A stretch of DNA of 64,000 nucleotides from CALDSL01 sp039810245 (GCA_039810245.1 JBDHWQ010000023.1:1-64000), one strand, 5' to 3'; shown: positions 34,795 to 43,362, counted from the first letter of the stretch. A program made the numbers and translations. Notes: generated by a model from the letters alone, not told the origin.

Positions 34795-35306
34795 ACAACG
34801 TATTGGTTACCTATGCCAGCCAGGGCGGCTCCACCGCCGGGGTTGCCGCAGCGATTGGCCGGGCGCTCACCGAGTATGGCGCGTGCGTGGATGTCTTGCC
34901 GGTGAGAAATGTTTGTGACCTGAATGGATACAATGCCGTCGTGGTTGGCAGCGCTGTGCACAGCGGCAAATGGATGCCGGAGATGATGGCATTTGTTGAG
35001 CGCTATCAAACCAGCCTGCAGCGCATCCCAACCGCCGCTTTCCAGGTATGCATGATGCTGGCGACCGGAAATGAAGCCTACAAGGGCATGGCACACGACT
35101 GGTTTGCGCCCTTGCGCGCCTGTATTCGCCCGGCTGGTGAGGCAAGTTTTGCGGGGGCACTCTGGCCGGAGCGCTATCCCAAACTGACAGAAAAACTGGG
35201 GCTGCGCATCTTTCTGGCAGCCATCAAAGTGAAAGCGGGCGATTACCGCGATTGGGATGCCATCCACGATTGGGCATTGCAGATGGCGCCACGCTTAAGC
35301 CGGTAG
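34791..35306 (+). CDS. Flavodoxin-domain protein (HemG-like)
   Basis: The 171-aa product begins VLVTYASQGGSTAGVAAAIG, the FMN phosphate-binding loop of flavodoxins, and continues YNAVVVGSAVHSGKWMPEM, as in menaquinone-dependent protoporphyrinogen oxidase-type and other 'flavodoxin domain' proteins. It should bind FMN and transfer electrons. Its ATG overlaps the stop of the membrane-protein gene. In the locus B module it takes the place held by the QOR-type oxidoreductase in locus A. Confidence 0.9.
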   Translation: MNNVLVTYASQGGSTAGVAAAIGRALTEYGACVDVLPVRNVCDLNGYNAVVVGSAVHSGKWMPEMMAFVERYQTSLQRIPTAAFQVCMMLATGNEAYKGMAHDWFAPLRACIRPAGEASFAGALWPERYPKLTEKLGLRIFLAAIKVKAGDYRDWDAIHDWALQMAPRLSR

Positions 35307-35314
35307 GCCTGCCA

Positions 35315-35539
35315 ATGAATACAGAATTTATTTATGAGATTCAGACGGAAGGGCATCTAACGGAGCGTTGGTCCGAATGGTTTGACGGGCTTACGATCCG
35401 CAATGAGCCGGGTGGAGTGACGGTGCTGGCCGGCCCAATCTGCGATCAGGCGGCTCTGATCGGTGTGCTCGTCAAACTGCAGGCCCTCAACCTGACCATT
35501 CTCGCCGTCAGCAGATACCCGGTTGAGTCGAAGGGATGA
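35315..35539 (+). CDS. 74-aa conserved small protein, paralogue of 15588-15848
   Basis: The product reads NTEFIYEIQTEGHLTERWSE and continues WFDGLTIRNEPGGVTVLAG, CDQAALIGVL and LNLTILAVSR. I placed the start at ATG 35315 because similarity to the paralogue begins there; it follows the flavodoxin stop by 8 nt without a ribosome binding site, so reinitiation is likely. It closes the locus B module. Confidence 0.85.
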   Translation: MNTEFIYEIQTEGHLTERWSEWFDGLTIRNEPGGVTVLAGPICDQAALIGVLVKLQALNLTILAVSRYPVESKG

Positions 35540-35620
35540 AAGCTGGCCGGCCCACGCGCGCGGGCGCCGGGAAAAAAGTTCTGGCCGGGGAAACCCTTTA
35601 TACTTGAAACTCTGAGAGTA

Positions 35621-35677
35621 GGTATAATGCCTAAATCAAGATCGCAGGTGATCGGCGCGGGGGCTTCAGGGATGATG
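35621..35677 (+). pseudogene. Duplicated 5' end of the BaiN-like gene at 36638
   Basis: GGTATAATG, a short spacer, then AAGATCGC, GTGATCGG, GCGGGGGCTTC and GGGATGATG appear here in the same order as at 36625-36680, with a 1-nt insertion and a few substitutions. So promoter box and first codons of the oxidoreductase gene exist as a non-functional copy 1 kb upstream. Confidence 0.7.
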
Positions 35678-35745
35678 CCCGGTTTGCACGGCTGAACGAG
35701 GCTGAGTCTCATGCGGTACAATGCGCTCGGAAGGGAGAGGATATT

Positions 35746-35930
35746 ATGCTCAATGGAAAATCGATCCGTCTGCGGCCAGTGCGGGAAGCCGACCTCGATC
35801 AACTCTATACGTACCACCTGGAGATTGACAACCGGGGCAACTACTACCCGCGTGAAGTCCTCGCCGGGCCGGTGTTCCGCAGGCAGTTTCAGGAAACTGG
35901 TTTCTGGGGCAAGGCAGATGGTACCCTCTG
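35746..35930 (+). pseudogene. N-terminal fragment of a GNAT acetyltransferase
   Basis: After GGGAGAGG and ATG the frame reads MLNGKSIRLRPVREADLDQL and YTYHLEIDNRGNYYPRE, the usual start of ribosomal-protein-type GNATs, up to FWGKADG. It then runs into low-complexity sequence that is the antisense of the DUF3592 gene end. Only about 60 of about 180 residues remain, so the gene is truncated. Confidence 0.75.
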
Positions 35931-35946
35931 CCAGCCTGGCGCCTGC

Positions 35947-36390
35947 CTAGAGCAGCGCCAGCACCAGCAGAACCACGGCCAGCAGCAGCGCCCCTACGGC
36001 GGCAGCCACCTGTGCCGGCATCACCTTCTCCTGGTCTGAGATATGCTCCGAGGGATTCTGCGGGTTGTAGCGCACCTGGATCGAATCACCCATCGATTCC
36101 AGCAGTTTATCGGCCTGCGCGCGCACGCCCTTGCTGCCCACAAAGAGCTTCTTCTCGAACGGGCCGCCCGGCGTAGCATAGCGGTAGGTCACTTCCGCCC
36201 GGTAGCTGTGGCCTCTGCCATTGGTGTTGCGGACGGATGAGACATCTCTGGCGAGCACCGTACCGGGTACCACCGGCCATTCTGCGCTGGCGGACTTTCT
36301 GCGATAGATGCTCATCACCTTCAGGCCGGAATAGATGCTGAAGCCGATCATGATCACGGCCAGCAAAATCATAGAGAACTGTGCGTTCAT
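35947..36390 (-). CDS. DUF3592-type membrane protein
   Basis: The 147-aa product has an N-terminal transmembrane segment (MNAQFSMILLAVIMIGFSIY), an extracytoplasmic beta domain with WPVVPGTVLARDVSS, YRAEVTYRYATPGG and VRYNPQNPSEH, and a C-terminal transmembrane segment. This matches DUF3592. AGGGGA lies 5 nt before the ATG at 36390. Its stop codon abuts the truncated GNAT, so the region behind it has been rearranged. Function unknown. Confidence 0.85.
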   Translation of the reverse strand: MNAQFSMILLAVIMIGFSIYSGLKVMSIYRRKSASAEWPVVPGTVLARDVSSVRNTNGRGHSYRAEVTYRYATPGGPFEKKLFVGSKGVRAQADKLLESMGDSIQVRYNPQNPSEHISDQEKVMPAQVAAAVGALLLAVVLLVLALL

Positions 36391-36625
36391 GGCGTCCCCT
36401 GTTCTATAACTTAGTGTGTGCCTGGAAAATTCCCTATGATATATATAACTTATTTTGGGTGCTTTTGTTTCAATCAACCTAAAAATTACACCATTCGAGT
36501 TGTATCGAAAACAACCCGCAGGCCTGCGGAGAAACGATTGGTTTTTCTATAGGTACATCCGTACTGCGCGATGGATCAGCACCGGTGAATTTGCGGTGCT
36601 GTTTTTGCGCGCCGCCTTCTTCCGG

Positions 36626-36631
36626 TATAAT
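36626..36631 (+). promoter_or_regulatory. -10 box placed for a leaderless transcript
   Basis: TATAAT ends 6 nt before ATG 36638 and no purine-rich ribosome binding site is present. Confidence 0.6.
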
Positions 36632-36637
36632 GGCGGC

Positions 36638-37858
36638 ATGAAGATCGCGGTGATCGGTGCGGGGGCTTCGGGGATGATGGCGGCGCTCCAGGCGGCGCGG
36701 GTAGGGGCCGCGGTGAGCCTGTTTGAGCGCAATGCATCGGTGGGGCGCAAGGTGCTGGTCACCGGCAGCGGGCGCTGCAATATCACCAATGACGCCGCGG
36801 CGGCCGGCGCGTACGCCTGCGCCGACCCGCGCTGGATGGAAACCCTGCTCGGCCAGTTCGGCGTGACCGACCTGCTGACCACGCTTGCCGGGATCGGGGT
36901 GCTGGCGCACAAGACCGCGGACGGATGGTATTACCCGCTGTCCGAATCCGCGCGCACCGTAGTGGACGCGTTCGACAGCGCGCTGCGACTGGCCGGAGTG
37001 GAGCTGTGCGCCCTGGCGCAGGTAACGGCCATCCAGCCCGGCAAGGGGCGCTTTACGGTGCGCTTTCTGCGCGAGGATATGCAAGAGGAGCGCTTGTTTG
37101 ACCGCGTGATTGTCTGCGCCGGCGGCGCGGCCTACCCGTCGCTCGGCTCGCGCGGCGAGTTGTTCCCGGCGCTGGCGCGCCTGGGACATACTATCCTGCC
37201 CAACCGCCCGGCACTGGCTCCTGTGCTTGCCGACCTGGGCGACCTGCAGCCGCTGGAAGGCGTGCGCCTCGACCTGGGCGCTGCCGTGTGGAAGGGCGAC
37301 CAGTGCCTTGGCGCCAGCCGCGGTAATGCCATCTTTACCAAATGGGGCCTGAACGGCCCGGCGGTGATGGACATCAGCCACCACGTCAGCGCGCATCCGC
37401 CGGCCGACCTGCGGCTGTCGCTTGATCTGCTGGCATTTTTTCGAGAAGAATTTGACCAACTGCTGGCGCGCAGCCGCCAGACGGATATGCCGCTGCGCGT
37501 GTTCCTGGGCGCATTCTTCCCGCCCAAAGTGAGCGCCACCTTCGCGGGCATCGCCCGCGTGCCGGAAGACACGGCGATGAAAGACGTGAGTGACCGGGCG
37601 CTGCGCATCCTGCAGGGCCGGCTGGCGGACACGCGCCTGCGCCTGAATGGCGTGCGCGGTTTTGAGTACTGCCAGGTGTCGGCCGGGGGCGTGCCGGTGG
37701 GCGAGGTGGACCCGGTCAGCATGCAGTCGCGGCGGGTGCCGGGGTTGTACCTGGCCGGCGAAACGCTGGACGTTGTGGGCCCGTGTGGCGGCTACAACCT
37801 GCAATACGCCTTTAGCAGCGGCGCCGTTGCCGGTCGCTCGGCGGCTGGGGCAGGCTAA
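36638..37858 (+). CDS. BaiN/RdsA-type NAD(P)/FAD-dependent oxidoreductase (HI0933-like)
   Basis: The 406-aa product has an N-terminal dinucleotide-binding fold (KIAVIGAGASGMMAALQAAR), the family motif FERNASVGRKVLVTGSGRCN immediately followed by ITND, a middle domain, and a C-terminal FAD motif GLYLAGETLDVVGPCGGYNL. Related enzymes reduce C=C bonds, for example in bile-acid metabolism, but the housekeeping role is unclear. The start at 36638 is set by the GAGASG fold and the TATAAT box 6 nt upstream. Confidence 0.92.
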   Translation: MKIAVIGAGASGMMAALQAARVGAAVSLFERNASVGRKVLVTGSGRCNITNDAAAAGAYACADPRWMETLLGQFGVTDLLTTLAGIGVLAHKTADGWYYPLSESARTVVDAFDSALRLAGVELCALAQVTAIQPGKGRFTVRFLREDMQEERLFDRVIVCAGGAAYPSLGSRGELFPALARLGHTILPNRPALAPVLADLGDLQPLEGVRLDLGAAVWKGDQCLGASRGNAIFTKWGLNGPAVMDISHHVSAHPPADLRLSLDLLAFFREEFDQLLARSRQTDMPLRVFLGAFFPPKVSATFAGIARVPEDTAMKDVSDRALRILQGRLADTRLRLNGVRGFEYCQVSAGGVPVGEVDPVSMQSRRVPGLYLAGETLDVVGPCGGYNLQYAFSSGAVAGRSAAGAG

Positions 37859-37978
37859 TTGGCCCTGGACACGCCCGTTTACGCCGTTCGAGGATTATAA
37901 TTCTGTCCCGGCCGGGCATCTATTGATAGACAGCGCCCGTGTCCGGACGGATGATTTTCCCTGCAATGGAGCACAACG

Positions 37979-39346
37979 ATGAATAACGCACCCAAACGCG
38001 ACATTTTCACCAGCAGCCTGGGCGTCATCGCAGCCACTCTGGGCTCGGCGGTGGGGCTGGGTAACATCTGGAAATTCCCGTTCCTGACCGGCGTCAATGG
38101 CGGCTCGGCCTTCATTATTGTCTATATCGCCTGCACGCTGCTGGTGGGCCTGCCAGTGATGATCTCCGAGCTAATGCTGGGGCGCAGCGCGCGCGCCAAT
38201 GCCATCACCACGCTGCAAAAGCTGGCGCCCAAAAACCAGCCCTGGTGGCTGGTGGGCGTGATGGGCGTGGCCGCGGCCTTTATCATCCTGGCCTTTTACA
38301 CCGAAGTCTCGGCGTGGGTGTTTGCCTACGTTTTCCAGTCACTGGCCGGCGGCGCGGTTTCTACCGACCCGGCGGTGACCTCGGCAGCCTTCAACGACCT
38401 GGTCACCAGCCCGCTGCAATCACTGGCGTGGCAGTGGGTGGTGCTGGTGCTGGTAGGCTTTATCATCATCCTGGGCGTTTCCAGGGGTATTGAAGCCGTC
38501 ACCAAGCGCCTGATGCCGGCGTTATTTGTGCTGCTGCTGCTGATCTGCATCCGCAGCCTGACGCTGCCCGGGGCGGCGCAGGGTGTGGCCTTCCTGTTGC
38601 GGCCCAATTTTGCCCTGGTGACACCCGCCGTGGTGCTGACGGCCATGGGGCTGGCGTTCTTCAAGCTCTCGGTGGGCATGGGCACCATGATCACTTACGG
38701 CAGCTACTTCCGCGACGACCAGAATATCCCTGGCACGGCGACGCGCGTGATGCTGGGCGACCTGACCGTTTCATTGATGGCCGGCCTGGCGATTTTTCCG
38801 GCCGTCTTTGCTTTTGGCTTCGAGCCGGATGCCGGTCCGTCATTGTTGTTTATCACCATCCCGGCCGTGTTTGCCGCCATGCCGCTGGGCAGCGTGTTCA
38901 TGGCGCTGTTCTTTGTGCTGGCGGCGATAGCCGCCACGGGGGCGATGATCTCGCTGCTGGAAGTACCGGTGGCATTCCTGGAAGAGCGTACTCGCCTGTC
39001 ACGCGCCGCGGCCACCGTGGTGACCGTGCTGCTGCTGGCGCTGGTGGGCTCCACCGCGGCGCTGTCCAGCAGCACGCTGGCCAACGTCAAACCGTTTGGC
39101 CTGACGTTTTTTGACCTGTACGACTTCCTCTCGTCGAATATCCTGCTGCCGGTGGGCGGGCTGCTGCTGGCGCTGTTTGTGGGCTGGGCCTGGGGGCTGC
39201 CACGCGTTCAACAGGCGCTCACCAACCAGGGCCGGATCGGTAACGGCATGGTGGTGCGCCTGTTCTTCACCGTGGTGCGCTGGATCACCCCAATCCTGAT
39301 CCTGCTGATCCTGCTCAACAGCCTGGGTGTGATCCGCCTGGGTTAA
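37979..39346 (+). CDS. Neurotransmitter:sodium symporter family transporter
   Basis: The 455-aa product has about 11 transmembrane segments and the LeuT-type signature near its start: LGVIAATLGSAVGLGNIWKF (Na+ and substrate site in TM1), then a second half with GMGTMITYGSYF. It should import an amino acid or similar solute with Na+. A TATAAT near 37894 could be its promoter. It converges with the DUF6295 gene, overlapping by 4 bp at the stops. Confidence 0.92.
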   Translation: MNNAPKRDIFTSSLGVIAATLGSAVGLGNIWKFPFLTGVNGGSAFIIVYIACTLLVGLPVMISELMLGRSARANAITTLQKLAPKNQPWWLVGVMGVAAAFIILAFYTEVSAWVFAYVFQSLAGGAVSTDPAVTSAAFNDLVTSPLQSLAWQWVVLVLVGFIIILGVSRGIEAVTKRLMPALFVLLLLICIRSLTLPGAAQGVAFLLRPNFALVTPAVVLTAMGLAFFKLSVGMGTMITYGSYFRDDQNIPGTATRVMLGDLTVSLMAGLAIFPAVFAFGFEPDAGPSLLFITIPAVFAAMPLGSVFMALFFVLAAIAATGAMISLLEVPVAFLEERTRLSRAAATVVTVLLLALVGSTAALSSSTLANVKPFGLTFFDLYDFLSSNILLPVGGLLLALFVGWAWGLPRVQQALTNQGRIGNGMVVRLFFTVVRWITPILILLILLNSLGVIRLG

Positions 39347-39609
39347 CGCAGATAGCCGCCCTTCTCGGCCTGCGCCAGCACGGACTGGATGGCATCTACC
39401 AGCGCGCGCGCTGATTCGACACTCAGCTCCACCGCCACGCGCGCGCTGGGACCCAGCGCTTCGTTGACAAAGTCGATATTCAACGCGTGTTCAAATGGCG
39501 CGTCGAACGGGTGATCGTACGAGACGTCCGCCTGGCCCAGCGGGAACCAGCCGTCGGCGCGCTTGCCGCTGCCTTCGATTTCAATCTGCTGCGCGATCAT
39601 GGTGCACAT
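39343..39609 (-). CDS. DUF6295-like small protein
   Basis: The 88-aa product reads MCTMIAQQIEIEGSGKRADG and then WFPLGQADVSYDHPFDAP, EHALNIDFVNEALGP and RVAVELSVESARALV. This matches my memory of DUF6295. AGGAG lies upstream of the ATG. The spaced His/Asp residues might bind a metal. It is 12 nt downstream of the dienelactone-hydrolase gene and probably co-transcribed. Function unknown. Confidence 0.8.
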   Translation of the reverse strand: MCTMIAQQIEIEGSGKRADGWFPLGQADVSYDHPFDAPFEHALNIDFVNEALGPSARVAVELSVESARALVDAIQSVLAQAEKGGYLR

Positions 39610-39621
39610 GCGCTTCTCCTC

Positions 39622-40377
39622 TTACGCCAGATGTTTCCCCAAAAACGCCCAGATCTTCTTCCAGCCGTCTTCGGCCTGCTCGGGGCGGTAGGCCGGGCGG
39701 TGATAATAGAAGAAACCGTGCCCGGCGTTGGGGTACATGTGGAATTCGTAATTCTTGCCGTGCTGCTTGAGCGCCGCTTCGTGGATGCGCACCTGTTCGG
39801 GTGTGGGGCCGCTGTCTTCCTCGCCAAACAGGCCCAGCAGCGGGATAGATAGCTGCGGGGTGTAGTCCAGCGGGGCCACCGGTTGGCTGGGGGTCAGCTC
39901 ATCCGCGCTCATCACCACGCGCCCGCCCCAGCAGTCCACGGCGGCCTGGAATGCCCGGCTGCGGCAGGCCGCCAGGTAAGCGTGCCGCCCGCCGGAGCAG
40001 GTGCCAAAGACGCCCACCTTGCCGTTGCACTGCGGCAGCGCGTGCAGCAGGTTGGCCGCGCCTTCCAGGTCGCCCACGGCCTGGTCATCCGGCACGCCGC
40101 CGGCGGCGCGCGCCTTGGCCGCCACGTCTTCGGGCGTGCCGTGCCCGCTGCGGAAATACAGGTTGGGGCACAGCGCCAGGTAACCGTGCCGTGCAAAGCG
40201 CAGCGTCGCCTCGCGATACCAATCATCCCATCCGGGCAGGTGGTGCGCCAACACGACGCCCGGGAACGGCCCCGCGCCCATCGGGCGCGCAAAATAGGCG
40301 TTGATCATATCGCCGCCATGCCCATGCAGGCTGATGGTCTCGGCGATGATGCCTTCATATTGATCGGTCTGGTACAT
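39622..40377 (-). CDS. Dienelactone hydrolase-family protein
   Basis: The 251-aa product is an alpha/beta hydrolase with the DLH triad: nucleophile Cys in VFGTCSGGRHAYLA, acid in LGLFGEEDSGPTPEQ, His in YPNAGHGFF. Substrates are lactones or esters. I chose the ATG at 40377, with AAGGAG 7 nt upstream, over the one at 40401. It is followed by the DUF6295 gene in the same direction. Confidence 0.92.
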   Translation of the reverse strand: MYQTDQYEGIIAETISLHGHGGDMINAYFARPMGAGPFPGVVLAHHLPGWDDWYREATLRFARHGYLALCPNLYFRSGHGTPEDVAAKARAAGGVPDDQAVGDLEGAANLLHALPQCNGKVGVFGTCSGGRHAYLAACRSRAFQAAVDCWGGRVVMSADELTPSQPVAPLDYTPQLSIPLLGLFGEEDSGPTPEQVRIHEAALKQHGKNYEFHMYPNAGHGFFYYHRPAYRPEQAEDGWKKIWAFLGKHLA

Positions 40378-40570
40378 GCCTCGCTCCTTTCCATTATTCA
40401 TGCCATTGACGGGTTAAGTATAGCGAAAAGCGCACCGCGCCGCTTCCCATGGCAGGCTGAGTCCTTGTATATCCTGTTGCAAGAGCGAGGCATCCTCCCA
40501 TAATAGAACGTATCACATCGCCGGCAGGCGAACCTACGGGTAGTTGCTCCTGGGCAGAAAGGGAAAGCGT

Positions 40571-40942
40571 ATGGAACTGGGCACTTTTTCCATCAGTCTG
40601 GCCGTCAAGGACATCCATGCATCCAAAGCATTCTATGAAAAGCTGGGCTTCACCGTTTTTGGCGGGGATATCAACCAGAACTGGCTGATGCTCAGAAACG
40701 GCGAGACCACCATCGGCTTGTTCCAGGGCATGTTTGAAAAGAACATGCTCACCTTCACCCCTGGTTGGGACAGCCACTCACAACCGCTGGCAAGCTTTAC
40801 CGATGTGCGCGAAATCCAGCGCCACTTGAAAGAGCAGGGATTGGTGTTGAGCGCTGAAGCCGACGAATCGACCACCGGGCCGGCGCATTTCATGCTGGAA
40901 GACCCGGACGGTAACCCGATCCTGTTCGACCAGTACATCTAA
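40571..40942 (+). CDS. VOC-family (glyoxalase-like) protein
   Basis: The 123-aa product is one glyoxalase/bleomycin-resistance fold: FSISLAVKDIHASKAFYEKL at the start and HFMLEDPDGNPILFDQY at the end, with metal-ligand-like positions in the usual strands. AAGGGAAAG precedes the ATG at 40571. It may bind or modify a small molecule; the ligand is unknown. It stands alone, with a response-regulator fragment right behind it. Confidence 0.9.
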   Translation: MELGTFSISLAVKDIHASKAFYEKLGFTVFGGDINQNWLMLRNGETTIGLFQGMFEKNMLTFTPGWDSHSQPLASFTDVREIQRHLKEQGLVLSAEADESTTGPAHFMLEDPDGNPILFDQYI

Positions 40943-40944
40943 GC

Positions 40945-41064
40945 AGGCTGCGCGCGTTCATCGACCTGCAGGACGATATGCAGGTGGTGGGCGAGGGTTG
41001 TAACGGCAGCGAAGTGGTACAGCTCGCCGTCGAGAAGGACAGCAAACTTCCCCCCAAAAGGTAG
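40945..41064 (+). pseudogene. Fragment of a NarL-type response-regulator receiver domain
   Basis: The frame reads LRAFIDLQDDMQVVGEGCNG and then SEVVQLAVEKDSKLPPKR to a TAG at 41062-41064. The first part is the helix 1/strand 2/helix 2 part of NarL-like receivers (LRAFLDLQPDMxVVGEAxNG). The phosphorylation Asp, the rest of the domain and any start codon are missing. Confidence 0.6.
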
Positions 41065-41144
41065 GATATTTATGGGGGAACTGAGGAAGGTGTGGCCTGC
41101 GGGTATATAATCATTCTATCCCCCGCCAGCAGAGAGGAAAACGC

Positions 41145-41666
41145 ATGGTCACCTTTCCCGAAGCGATGGACGCGTACCGCGAGCAGATCGAGCGCGGCTT
41201 GATCCAGCAAGCCTACCAGGGCCTGATGCAGTATATGCAGGCGCTGCGCGCGCGCTTTGAAAAAACCTTCCCCGGCGATTTCGTCTCCGGCAGCATCTAT
41301 GCCGGGGTGATGGATATGACCTATTTCTCGCTGTCCCCGGAGCGCTATAAAGAGCGCGGGTTGAAGATCGCGGTGGTGTTCCTGCACCCAACCTTCCGCT
41401 TCGAGGTCTGGCTCTCAGGCTACAACCGCCCGGTGCAGGCGCGATACTGGAAGCTGCTGCGCGCCCACGACTGCGCCCCCTACCACCTGGTGGACGAAAT
41501 CCAGGGCTCGGATTCGATCCTGGAGCACATTCTGGCCGCCCCGCCCGATTTCACCAACCTGCCGGCGCTCACGCGCCAGATCGAGGCCGGCACGCGCGAA
41601 TTTCTGCAGGGCACAGACGCGCTGCTTGCGCGGGTGGATGGGGAATACGCCGGCCAGCAGCCTTAA
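41145..41666 (+). CDS. Conserved hypothetical protein (DUF7000-like)
   Basis: The 173-aa product reads EAMDAYREQIERGLIQQAYQ, FVSGSIYAGVMDMTYFSLSP, FEVWLSGYNRPVQARYWKLL and DEIQGSDSILEHIL. I believe this is the DUF7000 family, of unknown function, soluble and helical. A TATAAT near 41109 and GAGAGG before the ATG give a normal promoter and ribosome binding site. Confidence 0.78.
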   Translation: MVTFPEAMDAYREQIERGLIQQAYQGLMQYMQALRARFEKTFPGDFVSGSIYAGVMDMTYFSLSPERYKERGLKIAVVFLHPTFRFEVWLSGYNRPVQARYWKLLRAHDCAPYHLVDEIQGSDSILEHILAAPPDFTNLPALTRQIEAGTREFLQGTDALLARVDGEYAGQQP

Positions 41667-41672
41667 GCCACC

Positions 41673-42365
41673 CTACTTTCCCAGCACGCGGTAGATATCC
41701 ATCGCCTTGCTTACCCGCGCGGCCAGGATCTCCGCGCCCAGTTTCTGCACGCCATAGCGTATTTCCGCGAAGGTAAACGTATCCTCGCCGGCGTGCAGGG
41801 TGTACATCTCCGTCCCGGCAAAGAATGCGGCGATGGAATCATCGAAGAAGTCCTGCACCGCCTGCGGCTCGCGCGCCACCACCAGGTAGCGCCGGTCGAA
41901 GGCCGGGTATTCGGGGAAGGTCAGCATGTCGCCGCCCAGGTTGGCGCCCCAGGCGATCATGCGGTTGGCCACCTTGCCCAGCCGCTGCTGCTCGTCCATG
42001 CGCGGCAGCAGCAGGAACTGCGGCAGCCGCAGGTCGGGCGAGACCACCGCCACGGCCTGCCTTTCGGCGGTGCTGTCGCTGTCGCCGCCGGTGTCCACCA
42101 GGTCGAACAGGTACATCACACCGCCGGGGATGGTCTTACGCGACACGTTGCGCAGCACGTGCGGCCCGCTGCCGCGCCGGGTGCGGTACAGCGCGGCGAT
42201 CTTTTCGGCCAGCGCCTGGTCGGGTTCATGCGGGGAAAAGCCCAGCGACGCGGCCCAGGCCTGCTTGTTCCGTTTTTCCTGCCGTCCCGAGCGGATGGCC
42301 AGGATGAACAGCCCGATAAACATGGCGAAGAATGGAATCAGGAACAGTGGAAACAGGTCTCCCAT
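41673..42365 (-). CDS. Membrane-anchored protein of unknown function
   Basis: The 230-aa product has one N-terminal transmembrane helix (MGDLFPLFLIPFFAMFIGLF) and a cytoplasmic domain. In it, QAWAASLGFSPHEPDQALAE and FDRRYLVVAREPQAVQDFFD recall a group of conserved membrane-anchored hypothetical proteins. No catalytic motif is seen. It converges with the DUF7000-like gene, 6 bp apart. Confidence 0.72.
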   Translation of the reverse strand: MGDLFPLFLIPFFAMFIGLFILAIRSGRQEKRNKQAWAASLGFSPHEPDQALAEKIAALYRTRRGSGPHVLRNVSRKTIPGGVMYLFDLVDTGGDSDSTAERQAVAVVSPDLRLPQFLLLPRMDEQQRLGKVANRMIAWGANLGGDMLTFPEYPAFDRRYLVVAREPQAVQDFFDDSIAAFFAGTEMYTLHAGEDTFTFAEIRYGVQKLGAEILAARVSKAMDIYRVLGK

Positions 42366-42440
42366 GGCGGCCCCGGAATGGTTTCTCCCATTCGTGTTAT
42401 TCGTTCTTATTCGTGATAAAGCTTTTGGGTGATAACGCTC

Positions 42441-43181
42441 TTACGGGTGCTGCCAGGTGACGCCCAGCCGCTCGAAGTCGTGGTACAGGCGTTGGGTTGT
42501 ACCTTCGAAGTACTCGTCGCTCAGGTAGTGCTGCAGGTTGTGAGCGTGGTACACGCGGTCGGCGTAGTGGTAATTCATGCGGTCGGCAATGACCGTGTCC
42601 ACCTTACCGGCCAGCGCGCCGGCCAGATCTTCCGCGCCGGGCAGCATCGGCGCGATCATGGCGAAGGTGCGCACCCCGGCCTGGTGCAGCGCTTCCAGCG
42701 CGCCCAGCCGCGCCCCGATGGGCGGCGCGGACGGCTCGAAGATGCGCCGCACGGCGTCATCCGCGGTAGGCATGCTGAAACCCACTTCCACCCCCGGCGC
42801 GTCGCGCAGCAGGTCCAGGTCGCGCAGCACCAGCGGCGAGCGCGTCTGGATCACCACCGGCCAGCCGTGGCGCAGCAGGATCTCCAGGCACTGGCGCGTC
42901 AGGCGGTAGCGGCCTTCCAGCGGCTGGTACGGGTCGCACACCCCGCTGACCCACACCTTGCCCGGCGTTTTGCGCTTGATTTCCTTCTCCAGCAGCTCCG
43001 CGGCATTGATCTTCACGTCTACGAACTGGCCCCACGGCTCGCGGTGGCCGGTGAAGCGCTTCATAAAATGCGCGTAACAGTACACGCAGCCATGTTGGCA
43101 GCCAGTGTAAACGTTGATCACATAGGGGTAGATCTGCGATTTTGACAGGATCGATTTGGCCTGCACTTCACGGAGGTTCAT
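42441..43181 (-). CDS. Radical SAM protein (SplB-like, COG1533)
   Basis: The 246-aa product has the radical-SAM cluster motif in NVYTGCQHGCVYCYAHFMKR (CxxxCxxC) close to the N-terminus, then VWVSGVCDPYQPLEGRYRLT and LVLRDLDLLRDAP, typical of the spore-photoproduct-lyase-like COG1533 group. Substrate unknown; DNA repair is only one possibility. The ATG at 43181 is 6 nt after a TATAAT (minus strand), so the transcript is probably leaderless. Confidence 0.9.
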   Translation of the reverse strand: MNLREVQAKSILSKSQIYPYVINVYTGCQHGCVYCYAHFMKRFTGHREPWGQFVDVKINAAELLEKEIKRKTPGKVWVSGVCDPYQPLEGRYRLTRQCLEILLRHGWPVVIQTRSPLVLRDLDLLRDAPGVEVGFSMPTADDAVRRIFEPSAPPIGARLGALEALHQAGVRTFAMIAPMLPGAEDLAGALAGKVDTVIADRMNYHYADRVYHAHNLQHYLSDEYFEGTTQRLYHDFERLGVTWQHP

Positions 43182-43187
43182 GCTTTG

Positions 43188-43193
43188 ATTATA
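43188..43193 (-). promoter_or_regulatory. -10 box for the leaderless radical SAM gene
   Basis: TATAAT on the minus strand ends 6 nt upstream of ATG 43181; no ribosome binding site is visible. Confidence 0.6.
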
Positions 43194-43362
43194 CGCGCTC
43201 CATCCCGCTGATGGTTGAAGAATTCTGCGCATTATCCGCCTGGTTTTCGCAATTGTAGACGCTACGTAACCGTGGACTGCCTACGCCTGGCTCGCATCTG
43301 CATTTGCAGGCCGATTTATCATGCCCGCCAGTACATCGCATTGCTTTTCGCCCCCGCGCGTT

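Noticed and set aside
36479..37804. 441-codon minus-strand open frame opposite the BaiN-like gene
   Set aside because: It is His/Arg/Gln-rich antisense of a high-GC gene with clear FAD motifs and no start signals; a shadow frame.
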